Origin: Neospora caninum Liverpool
Lineage: Eukaryota > Apicomplexa > Conoidasida > Eucoccidiorida > Sarcocystidae
Length of the DNA stretch: 64,000 nt
Assembly (NCBI RefSeq): GCF_000208865.1
Contig: NC_018395.1
Location: 1 to 64,000, forward strand
Reading direction: 5' to 3'
The translations under genes were made by a program, and so were the position numbers. Shown one piece after another: positions 1 through 9,812 of this stretch. Under the pieces are notes generated by a model, which was not told the DNA's origin, did not search any database, and was given only the letters and a program-made list of their open reading frames with translations. Each line of letters starts with the position of its first letter. The first letter of the stretch is position 1.

Positions 1-1005
1 CCCCCCCCTCGTAGACGTGTCTATACTACTCTTATTTTTTTAATAAAGAGCTCCATACACAAAGACGGCATTGCATGTCTCTGTGCTTGTCATTGGAAGT
101 GATCGCAGTGAAGCGTAAACACAGGAATTTGCGGTGCAGGAAGAACTGAACGGATGCTAGGGTTCAACCAGTGGCTCACTCGAACCGGCACTCGACGGTA
201 TTCGACGCGGCTGACTGTAAGCATGCACCCCTAGAATGTTGTACCGGTACCGTAAACGCGATAATGGGTCTGGACAAAAAGACACCCTGTCTCAGATTCC
301 TCATCATTTCTGAAACTACTCTCGTGCGCTGTTCTGTGGCACATGTCATACGACTGGTTCTGCATGGGAAAGCGAGGCAGTCTCCATGGGGGGGACTAGG
401 CGTGTCCTGCTAAATGAGACATGCCATACACAGATGGGGGAGGAGGAGCTAACGTGGCACGCAGATGGTTGCGCAGTCTCGCAGCTAGCCGAATGGCGGC
501 CACCCTATCGAGCGCCGCCTCGAGCAGAAAATTCGATTGAGGACCCTAGCAAGAACCCTCCTCAAACAGCAATGGCAGAAGGGTTTTGGAGCGGGTTTGC
601 CACAGAAATTTTCCCTGTGAGAGAAAGGTTTACTCGGAATCAAACTTTCGGCTTCCGCCGTTTCCGTGACCACCAGTTTGTTTGACTTCGTGGGGTGCCG
701 CCCGTCGCAGGACGAATGTTGAAATCGCACGCGGATGTCTGCGGACCGCCACGAGACATGATTGCTTGTGCGAATTCGCGCATACTGTTGTTCTCCTGTG
801 TGCCGGCCCTTCTCCTACTCACTGCAGACAAGAAAACGTGCAGAATTGAACTCTCCGCATCACGTTGTATGTGGCGGTCGGTTGAAGTTCCTTTTCTCTT
901 AACTTCAGGGGAAAATCCCCCTACCATAGGTTGCGGCCGGTTCGCACCGGCGGCTTGACTCCTTCAGCACAACCCGACGGTGTTTATTCAACACGTGCGG
1001 CAGCA
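1..1005. other. Left flank, no gene recognised
   Basis: I see no convincing coding sequence here. Open frames are short, overlap on both strands, and lack family features. The last few hundred bases lie directly upstream of the predicted secreted-protein start at 1006 and probably hold its promoter and 5' leader. Confidence 0.5.
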
Positions 1006-2245
1006 ATGGCGATAATGAAGAGCAAGTTCACTGGAAGTGGACTTCTAATGCTGCTGACCCTAGCTTTTGGAACGACGGTGCAGTGTAATGAGCCACCGTC
1101 ACATCCACGTAAGGAAGAAGAAGAGACGAACCAGTTTGCTACCGCAGGAGGGTCTGGGTCTCTCGAAGGGATCGTTATGGATGCATTAGCTGTGGCTTTT
1201 GCGTGCTAAACGTGCATGCTGCTGCAGAGCTGTCGCAAAGCACTGATACCAGCGCCACTCCCACAATATACAGGAGTGAGCTTGAAACCACTCTCAAAGT
1301 TCCAGGAGGTGCTGCATCTCAGAAGCCTCTCGCATCTACAGGTAACTCGTCCAACTCTAGATCTGGCTCGTCTGATCTCATACCTACCTCTCACGCATGC
1401 ATGTTTGCTGCTGCTCAGTTTGCGATGGGTGGACGTGAGGGGACACGAGAAACTATGACCTCAGGTTCTCTGTCCTAAGTGTTACCTGTTGGTGGCCCGC
1501 TGACTGACACGATCATCAATCGAGCATCGACCTGGGACTAGTTCCCGCTCCACACCTCGAAGCGTTCACTCGGTTTCTGGTGATGGGCCGATTTGCGAGT
1601 TTCTGTTCTAACTACCGTGAATGACGGTAGGGAATCGATGCGTGACAACTCGGAACCGTTGCCACATCATCAAACCCTGGGATTGCATACCATGCGCACT
1701 TTCCATAAGGTAACGTCAGTATCTCAGCGGAGAGCACCGGAACCGGATCTGAAACCCCCACAAGTCAGGCCGAAGGTACATCTGAGAGCCTACAAGAGCG
1801 GGAGTCTCAGGCTCGGCCAACACCTGCACCTCGCCGGTCCGAGGCTCAAGCCCAGGGTCAAAGCCCCACGACTGCCCCTCAAAGCACGGTTTCGACGAAT
1901 ACGGGTGAGTCTGGAAACGACGGCAATGACAACGAGAGTAGTTCCACCTCTGCGGGTACGGGCGGATATCTTGACTCTCTTACGATATGCACGGCTATTC
2001 TCTCTTGTCAGCGGAAAGTCGATTTTCGCACTTGTCTTCCATTTGGCGATGATCTATTCTGCGTTTATAGCATATTTGTGTGCCCAGGCAGCCCACATGA
2101 AGCCGACTCGTGGGTCTCGATCATGTGGGATAGACAACGTATGCAGAGAATTCGAATGTGGCCACGCCGATCCGCCCCTGTAGTTCGTGTACAAACCAGG
2201 AGCGGAAGAAGTGGCCGGTTTTGTGGCGCTGTCGTGGTTTTTTGA
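1006..2245 (+). CDS. Predicted secreted multigene-family-type protein, three exons
   Basis: Proposed exons are 1006-1108, 1228-1341 and 1728-2245, giving about 244 residues with all phases matching. Exon 1 encodes a short basic N terminus, a hydrophobic stretch (LLMLLTLAFGTTVQC) and then hydrophilic residues, which reads as a cleavable signal peptide. Exon 2 and the start of exon 3 are rich in Ser, Thr, Gln, Glu and Gly, like the low-complexity ectodomains of coccidian secreted families. The second half of exon 3 has five cysteines in the stretch from TICTAIL to IFVCPG, suggesting a small disulphide-bonded module. Donors are CAC|GTAAGG and ACAG|GTAACT; acceptors are CTGCAG and ATCTCAG. The exon 3 sequence is the first unit of the tandem array that follows. 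I suspect one of the lineage-specific 'family A-E' style proteins, but I cannot confirm which. A second donor/acceptor pair inside exon 3 (1905, 2011) offers an alternative C terminus. The function is unknown. Confidence 0.5.
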
Positions 2246-2501
2246 ATTGCAGCAAAAGGACTCTACCCCTCATTAGATGAGCTAAAAGGTAAATACCTTA
2301 ACATCTAGATTAAAGCTGGTGTTCCGCACCACAGGCACCGCTGTTGGGATGCTCTACTGTCGGGGAGTCATGCGAGTTTCCCCTTAGGTGACTTTCTTCA
2401 TATTACCTGTGGCTCGACGTTAACTTCTTTAATAAGAACTTGTCCCCCTTACTGTGTTAAATTTGTGCGTTACCGTATGAACAGACCGCCTCCGCGACGA
2501 G

Positions 2502-2999
2502 TCTGAAACCCCCACAAGTCAGGCCGAAGGTACATCTGAGAGCCTACAAGAGCGGGAGTCTCAGGCTCGGCCAACACCTGCACCTCGCCGGTCCGAGGCT
2601 CAAGCCCAGGGTCAAAGCCCCACGACTGCCCCTCAAAGCACGGTTTCGACGAATACGGGTGAGTCTGGAAACGACGGCAATGACAACGAGAGTAGTTCCA
2701 CCTCTGCGGGTACGGGCGGATATCTTGACTCTCTTACGATATGCACGGCTATTCTCTCTTGTCAGCGGAAAGTCGATTTTCGCACTTGTCTTCCATTTGG
2801 CGATGATCTATTCTGCGTTTATAGCATATTTGTGTGCCCAGGCAGCCCACATGAAGCCGACTCGTGGGTCTCGATCATGTGGGATAGACAACGTATGCAG
2901 AGAATTCGAATGTGGCCACGCCGATCCGCCCCTGTAGTTCGTGTACAAACCAGGAGCGGAAGAAGTGGGCGGATTTGTGGCTCTGTCGTGGTTTTCTGA
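2502..2999 (+). pseudogene. Second copy of the terminal exon of the secreted protein
   Basis: This repeats exon 3 of the upstream gene without its signal-peptide exons. The reading frame is still open to a TGA at 2997-2999, with the same Cys-containing segment. Differences near the end change the C-terminal residues slightly (GRICGS in place of GRFCGA). It has no start codon of its own with a signal peptide. It could be an unused gene fragment, or an alternative last exon if transcription runs through the array. Confidence 0.5.
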
Positions 3000-3255
3000 A
3001 TTGCAGCAAACGGACTCTACCCCTCATTAGATGAGCTAAAAGGTAAATACCTTAACATCTAGATTAAAGCTGGTGTTCCGCACCACAGGCACCGCTGTTG
3101 GGATGCTCTACTGTCGGGGAGTCATGCGAGTTTCCCCTTAGATGACTTTCTTCATATTACCTGTGGCTCGAGGTTAACTTCTTTAATAAGAACTTGTCCC
3201 CCTTACTGTGTTAAATTTGTGCGTTACCGTATGAACAGACCGCCTCCGCGACGAG

Positions 3256-3753
3256 TCTGAAACCCCCACAAGTCAGGCCGAAGGTACATCTGAGAGCCTA
3301 CAAGAGCGGGAGTCTCAGGCTCGGCCAACACCTGCACCTCGCCGGTCCGAGGCTCAAGCCCAGGGTCAAAGCCCCACGACTGCCCCTCAAAGCACGGTTT
3401 CGACGAATACGGGTGAGTCTGGAAACGACGGCAATGACAACGAGAGTAGTTCCACCTCTGCGGGTACGGGCGGATATCTTGACTCTCTTACGATATGCAC
3501 GGCTATTCTCTCTTGTCAGCGGAAAGTCGATTTTCGCACTTGTCTTCCATTTGGCGATGATCTATTCTGCGTTTATAGCATATTTGTGTGCCCAGGCAGC
3601 CCACATGAAGCCGACTCGTGGGTCTCGATCATGTGGGATAGACAACGTATGCAGAGAATTCGAATGTGGCCACGCCGATCCGCCCCTGTAGTTCGTGTAC
3701 AAACCAGGAGCGGAAGAAGTGGCCGGTTTTGTGGCGCTGTCGTGGTTTTTTGA
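3256..3753 (+). pseudogene. Third copy of the terminal exon
   Basis: It is virtually identical to the first unit, including the GRFCGA C terminus, and open to a TGA near 3751. It lacks exons 1 and 2. The internal GTGAGT donor and CTTGTCAG acceptor are kept. Confidence 0.5.
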
Positions 3754-4009
3754 ATTGCAGCAAAAGGACTCTACCCCTCATTAGATGAGCTAAAAGGTAA
3801 ATACCTTAACATCTAGATTAAAGCTGGTGTTCCGCACCACAGGCACCGCTGTTGGGATGCTCTACTGTCGGGGAGTCATGCGAGTTTCCCCTTAGGTGAC
3901 TTTCTTCATATTACCTGTGGCTCGAGGTTAACTTCTTTAATAAGAACTTGTCCCCCTTACTGTGTTAAATTTGTGCGTTACCGTATGAACAGACCGCCTC
4001 CGCGACGAG

Positions 4010-4397
4010 TCTGAAACCCCCACAAGTCAGGCCGAAGGTACATCTGAGAGCCTACAAGAGCGGGAGTCTCAGGCTCGGCCAACACCTGCACCTCGCCGGT
4101 CCGAGGCTCAAGCCCAGGGTCAAAGCCCCACGACTGCCCCTCAAAGCACGGTTTCGACGAATACGGGTGAGTCTGGAAACGACGGCAATGACAACGAGAG
4201 TAGTTCCACCTCTGCGGGTACGGGCGGATATCTTGACTCTCTTACGATATGCACGGCTATTCTCTCTTGTCAGCGGAAAGTCGATTTTCGCACTTGTCTT
4301 CCATTTGGCGATGATCTATTCTGCGTTTATAGCATATTTGTGTGCCCAGGCAGCCCACATGAAGCCGACTCGTGGGTCTCGATCATGTGTGGTTGAC
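4010..4397 (+). pseudogene. Fourth copy of the terminal exon, prematurely stopped
   Basis: In the protein frame used by copies 1-3, the sequence after SWVSIM reads TGT GGT TGA at about 4386-4397 instead of TGG GAT AGA, so the frame ends about 37 codons early. A 98-bp segment absent from copies 1-3 follows. The decay shows this copy is not under the same coding constraint, or it encodes a shorter variant. Confidence 0.55.
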
Positions 4398-4861
4398 AAT
4401 GTATGCAGAGAATCCGAATGTGACCACGCCGATCCGCCCCTGTAGGTCGTGTAATTCACTTCCCTGGAGTCAGAGGTGGCAGTTCACAGCAGAGTGTAGC
4501 ACAGGTTGGGCCTGTATTGACTTGTATTGGTCATATTCACTCTACTATGTAAAAACCAGGAGCGGAAGAAGTGGCCGGTTTTGTGGCGCTGTCGTGGTTT
4601 TTTGAATTGCAGCAAAAGGACTCTACCCCTCATTAGATGAGCTAAAAGGTAAATACCTTAACATCTAGATTAAAGCTGGTGTTCCGCGCCACAGGCACCG
4701 CTGTTGGGATGCTCTACTGTCGGGGAGTCATGCGAGTTTCCCCTTAGGTGACTTTCTTCATATTACCTGTGGCTCGACGTTAACTTCTTTAATAAGAACT
4801 TGTCCCCCTTACTGTGTTAAATTTGTGCGTTACCGTATGAACAGACCGCCTCCGCGACGAG

Positions 4862-5249
4862 TCTGAAACCCCCACAAGTCAGGCCGAAGGTACATCTGAG
4901 AGCCTACAAGAGCGGGAGTCTCAGGCTCGGCCAACACCTGCACCTCGCCGGTCCGAGGCTCAAGCCCAGGGTCAAAGCCCCACGACTGCCCCTCAAAGCA
5001 CGGTTTCGACGAATACGGGTGAGTCTGGAAACGACGGCAATGACAACGAGAGTAGTTCCACCTCTGCGGGTACGGGCGGATATCTTGACTCTCTTACGAT
5101 ATGCACGGCTATTCTCTCTTGTCAGCGGAAAGTCGATTTTCGCACTTGTCTCCCATTTGGCGATGATCTATTCTGCGTTTATAGCATATTTGTGTGCCCA
5201 GGCAGCCCACATGAAGCCGACTCGTGGGTCTCGATCATGTGTGGTTGAC
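4862..5249 (+). pseudogene. Fifth copy of the terminal exon, prematurely stopped
   Basis: It carries the same premature TGA (about 5247) and the same 98-bp segment as copy 4, so copies 4 and 5 arose by duplication of an already altered unit. Homology to the array ends near 5476, where unique sequence resumes. Confidence 0.55.
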
Positions 5250-5476
5250 AATGTATGCAGAGAATCCGAATGTGACCACGCCGATCCGCCCCTGTAGGTC
5301 GTGTAATTCACTTCCCTGGAGTCAGAGGTGGCAGTTCACAGCAGAGTGTAGCACAGGTTGGGCCTGTATTGACTTGTATTGGTCATATTCACTCTACTAT
5401 GTAAAAACCAGGAGCGGAAGAAGTGGCCGGTTTTGTGGCGCTGTCGTGGTTTTCTGAATTGCAGCAAAAGGACTCT

Positions 5477-5996
5477 ACCCGCCTTTGGATGAATATAGGC
5501 ACTACCAGGAAAGTAAGCTGAGTAATGCCTGTTTTTGATAATCAGAGCATGCTCTTCAATCGGGGACTTCTCATGGCGTCTGATGCAGCCCTCGTGCATC
5601 CATTTACATCTTGCTGTCATACAGTCAAGAACGAAAGTGGCGACCTACGCCTCACTTGTGTTATTGCTCCGTTCTTCGTGTAGGTGAAGGGTCAACCCCT
5701 CTACCGGCCGATGGTGAGAAACTGGATTCGGATCGAATAGCCACGTAAATGTAGTTGCCAGGAGCTGTGACAAGGCACGGTGTTGTTAGTTACATTGGAT
5801 GAATCAAGTTGCCAGAGCTTTTTTTCTGTCGTTCTATGCTGCAGTAACCTGGTTTTCTATTCCCGTGCCTATGGGAGTCGTTGATCGCCGGGGTAAGTCT
5901 TAGATGAAGTGTCACAAGTAGGTTTCCAGGTGTGCTGTTCCTTTCATTCGAAAGCGATCAACAGGGAATGCCGGCACCGTTTTGAGTCTTTCTTCG
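5477..5996. other. Unique spacer right of the tandem array
   Basis: No gene is recognised. The stretch separates the repeat array from the unrecognised gene that starts near 6 kb, and it may include that gene's promoter or an undetected 5' exon. Confidence 0.4.
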
Positions 5997-8900
5997 ATGT
6001 TCTGCTTTTCAGAAACGCGCGCCTTGAAACAGCAGTTCACTCAATTTCTCCAACAGCTATCGGCAAACTATCCCAAACTGGTGCAGAGGGTGTACGAGTT
6101 TCTCGGCTGGCCCTCTGATAAACTTCCTGAAAACGAAGAACAAGCTCAGATGTTTATTGACGCTCTTAACAGTAAGTCTTGAGTAGAAGGTGCCGCTGAA
6201 GATACTTTTGTCAGAGGCTTACTTCTGTATCCTCCACTCACTTGCCTCTCTCCCTTCACTTGTGTCCTCAGCTTCTGAAGCCTTGCTGGGCAAGGCAGCC
6301 CGGTGGATCTTCAACGCGATACCGGAAATGGAACGGGCAGCCATTTACACATCCTTCTACCAACTTTTCCGCAACAAACTGCCGTCGTCGTTTTTCGAAG
6401 CTGCAGGACGAGTCAATCCAGAGGTCCGTGAATACTGGAATGCTGAGATGCCCATTACAGGGACTTGGGAAACTCCTTCAGAAGCTGATAAAGAATCGGA
6501 AGCAGGCGGCGAAACTGCAAACTCTCGAAAAGGTCAAGCACATTTGACTGCTCAAGTTTTGCAACCTCTTCCCGTGGAAGGACCGACACCGCGTGACCGG
6601 ATCCCGTGGATGAAAATAAAGAGTGCCATTTCGAAAGCGCATGGTAGGAAAAGGGCCCTAATTCAGCTCAACAGTTGGAGTTTGTACAGGCACATGTTCG
6701 ATACGCGAAGTCGTGAAGCAATGCAGGAGGCACGTGAGTCAGCGTTACCCCCCAGCGGATCATTGTTAACGTCTTTGGTCGTGTGCTGTGATGTTCAGGG
6801 CCTGTGACGCGGGTACCCGAGTGGACACCAGTTACGGGTAAGGGTTACTGGCGCCTTTGTCGTGCCGTAACTGAAATATTTGCTCTTCTTCCCTTTTGTG
6901 AGGCATTCATGGATGCGGCGTCAGGGGTGACGTTGCCATATATATGCTGATACTCCTTGGTGTTGTGAATCTCTACCGAATATTCAGGGGTTTCGCTAGA
7001 ATCGGAGGAAAATGGATTCAGTGACAGACAGCCTTCATACTAACGTAGGAATGGGCGTTATAGTCATACAGTAGATTCGAATGCGAAATTGGTGTGCTCT
7101 GGCCATGAGCTTCCAATTAAACTACATATTAAAATGAGCGCATCAAATATGTTTTTGTGTTTGGATACGCCGACAACCGCAGGCGCCTGCGCTCTAGGTG
7201 AAGGGTACACGGAAATCGATGTGGCGAAGGCGACAACGGACGTGCTTTTCCGCCTCACTTTCGTCATTCTACATCAAATCAAGAGGAAGAATTCAAACAA
7301 TGGAAAATTGGAAGATGATCAGGCTCTCGTTGCTCTCTGCTCTACCGCTGGCGCCTTCGTGGACGCCTGGCAACAGCAGCAGCAGGCTCTTGCGCAAGAG
7401 GATCCAGGCACACCCAAGGCGCATGCCGTCTTAATCGAGCGCCTGCGCCATGTAGATAAATACTTCATGAAGACCTACGATGAAACGACTGGAGAGAGCG
7501 ACCATAAACAGTGGAAAAAAAACAAGACAGAAGTTGCGAAGATTGGCAGGGGTGAGAAAGTCGGCTCCTGAAGTTATGCAGATTTCGCTTTGTTTCCGTC
7601 TAACTTCGTTTCTTTTGGTAGATTTACCGGTCCCAGCCATTTCGTTTCTCTTTTCTTACAACCACAGACCTATTACCGAAGGAAACAATGACCCGCGATC
7701 CAGAACTGTGTAACTCAATAGAATAAACAGAGCGACATTTTAGTAGCTAGGATACTGAATATGACAACAGTCATGAGGTACTGAACATTTTTTTCTCTCG
7801 TGTGCTCAGGCGCTATGATGAAGTCCTGCGTGAAATACAGTGAGTTTCTCGTGGCGCGGGCGGAATCGCACACTGGTGAATGTTGCCGCTACCCCTTTCC
7901 AGAAGATGACAGTGTAACATGCAGTGCGATTCAGCATGTGAGAAGCCGCAGAAAGAAGTTGTGTGCAGAGAGAAACGGAAATGCGATTTCCACGTTTCCC
8001 CGGGATGTGCCTTCTCTGCAGTGAAAGCCGCCGGCGATGTCGCAACTAGATCCTTCAACGCGGGAACGACGAAATATCCCTCTCGATCACTTTATGGCGG
8101 AATCGCCAACACCCTGGAAACGAAATTCACTGATTCTGAAGCGGTACACAGAAACGACGTTTTCTTTTTTGAATTTCGCTGTCTGAAGTGCACTTCTGCG
8201 TCTTATATGTATATTAGCCACACCCGAACAGCTCTAAGATATTGCATACTGACAGTTTCATATATATTTCACTTCCATACGAAAAGTGTCAATCCTCTCC
8301 AGCCTGTCTACTTACGGAAACAGATCTGGAACTTACAGATAGGGACTCTTCAGCCTCTGCAGACGCAACGCTGGGGTGCAGAAAGTCGAGCGTAGTCGAC
8401 GTCCCACTCGGTTGGGTGACCCTTTGTTTATCCCTTTTCTATTCTTCCAGGAAACCATATCCTCTTTCCCATTTTTTCTCTTCAGGTGGCAAAAGCTGTG
8501 CACGACTACGCGAGACAGCACAAAATGCCTGAGAAGCTCGTAGGCCTCTGCGGAGCTCTCCAAATCTCGGGACACTTCAAGAAGTGTTTTTCTGAAGCAG
8601 GTCGTCTCTCTTCGGTCACTTTCTTCCACCAACATATTGACGGGGCTAGTGTCCTCCTTCGAACACTCGCACGCGATCGGCCGATCGGCAAGCATGCCGT
8701 AGCCCAGGCCATCTGCGATCCCAGCGTTTCTGCTCAGTATTTTGGTACGCTTTGAGGCTATGAGCAAAATGTTGCCGAACTTTTCAGCTGTTTCTTTTGT
8801 GACACGAACTCGTCTGCTTTTTGTCTTTCTTCAAAACAAGAAACACAGCAACGCCTTTGTACGGGACATGTCCTAGAGTCCAACTGGTAGAAAAGTGGAT

Positions 8901-9812
8901 TCCTCCATACTCATTCAAATAATGTATGTGTCGATTTTTCTGGGTTCATTGCAAGTATAAAAAATTTGTTTCTGTATTTATGCACTGCTACATGACAGTA
9001 ACGCTCTCACGATCGTGTGAGAGGCTTGAACCCCTTTTGAGCTCAACTGACCTGGTGCAGCCACAAGAAAACAGCCGGGCATGGTGTCAAGTCTACACCG
9101 GCAGACGCTTCCCAGAGAAGAGGTGGTGCGGTGACTCACTCTTGAAGATTTCTGCCCGTCTACATATGCTGACATGTGCGTGTCTTTGGTTTTCGTTGCT
9201 GTGTGCGTAGAGAGCGCGTTTCGATTGTTCTCGTCTGCGGTCACCCAAGAGTGGGAGAAGGAAAACCTGTTTGCACAGCTGGCGTCCTGGACGGGGAAAC
9301 CGGTGATTCTTGCTCCGTCCCTTGAGGACCAAGTCCCTGTCCCTCCTGCGCATGCCGCGTACGAATCGGTCGCCGTAGATGACCCCGACAGGATCTACCG
9401 CATTAGGGCAGGAGGCCGGCAATCGCCTCCGGAAGTGCTCTACGTCGGAGGCCTCCATCCGAAAGTGAAGCCTACGGAGGTCCACGTGCAGGGGCCGACT
9501 GTCCGTGACAACTCGAAACGCCTCGTTCATGACGTACACCCTTCGGAGCCTCGCGGAGAAAAAGCCCCCTCGGGCACCGCGACTACAACAGAAAGCTCGA
9601 GCGAAGACGCTTCGTCGGCCTCTTCCAAATCCTCCTCGGCTTTTGTCGACGTGCAAGCCCAGGGGAAGAACAACTACGAGCCTGGAGAAACAGTCGATTC
9701 CCACTTGGCGTCGCCACGCAAGAACGAAGAGAATAGTGCCTCAGCGATGCCGAAGCGGAGCACGCACAGCCAGGGGACTGGACGGACAAGAAGCGTATCT
9801 GCCGAGCTTTAA
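5997..9812 (+). CDS. Unrecognised multi-exon protein
   Basis: I do not recognise the family. Likely coding blocks are: 5997 (ATG) or 6013 (after CTTTTCAG) to 6171; 6272-6643; 7198-7551; 8486-8744; 9211-9812 with a TAA stop. Joins 6171/6272, 6643/7198 and 8744/9211 keep phase. The link from 7551 to 8486 does not close and may use a small exon near 7810-7842 (reading RYDEVLREIQ in one frame). The first three blocks are predicted to be mostly helical and soluble (for example QFLQQLSANYPKLVQRVYEF and ERAAIYTSFYQLF). The fourth contains HDYARQHKMPEKLVGLCGAL. The last block begins VTQEWEKENLFAQLASW and ends in a Ser/Lys-rich tail. No signal peptide, membrane segment or catalytic motif is evident. 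The 5' end is uncertain and could lie in an upstream exon. Confidence 0.5.

Larger units (their letters stand above)
1748..5476 (+). repeat. Five-unit tandem array of a 754/852-bp element
   Basis: Near-identical units begin with TCTGAAACCCCCACAAGTC at 1748, 2502, 3256, 4010 and 4862. The first three are exactly 754 bp. The fourth is 852 bp because of a 98-bp extra segment (about 4453-4550). The fifth has the same extra segment (about 5305-5402) and stops matching near 5476. Each unit contains the second part of exon 3 of the secreted-protein gene plus about 500 bp of 3' sequence. Copies differ by only a few substitutions, so the array is recent or homogenised. Confidence 0.95.

Noticed and set aside
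1748..5476. CRISPR-like or insertion-sequence interpretation of the tandem units
   Set aside because: Units are 754 bp direct repeats without spacers, terminal inverted repeats or transposase. They duplicate an exon.
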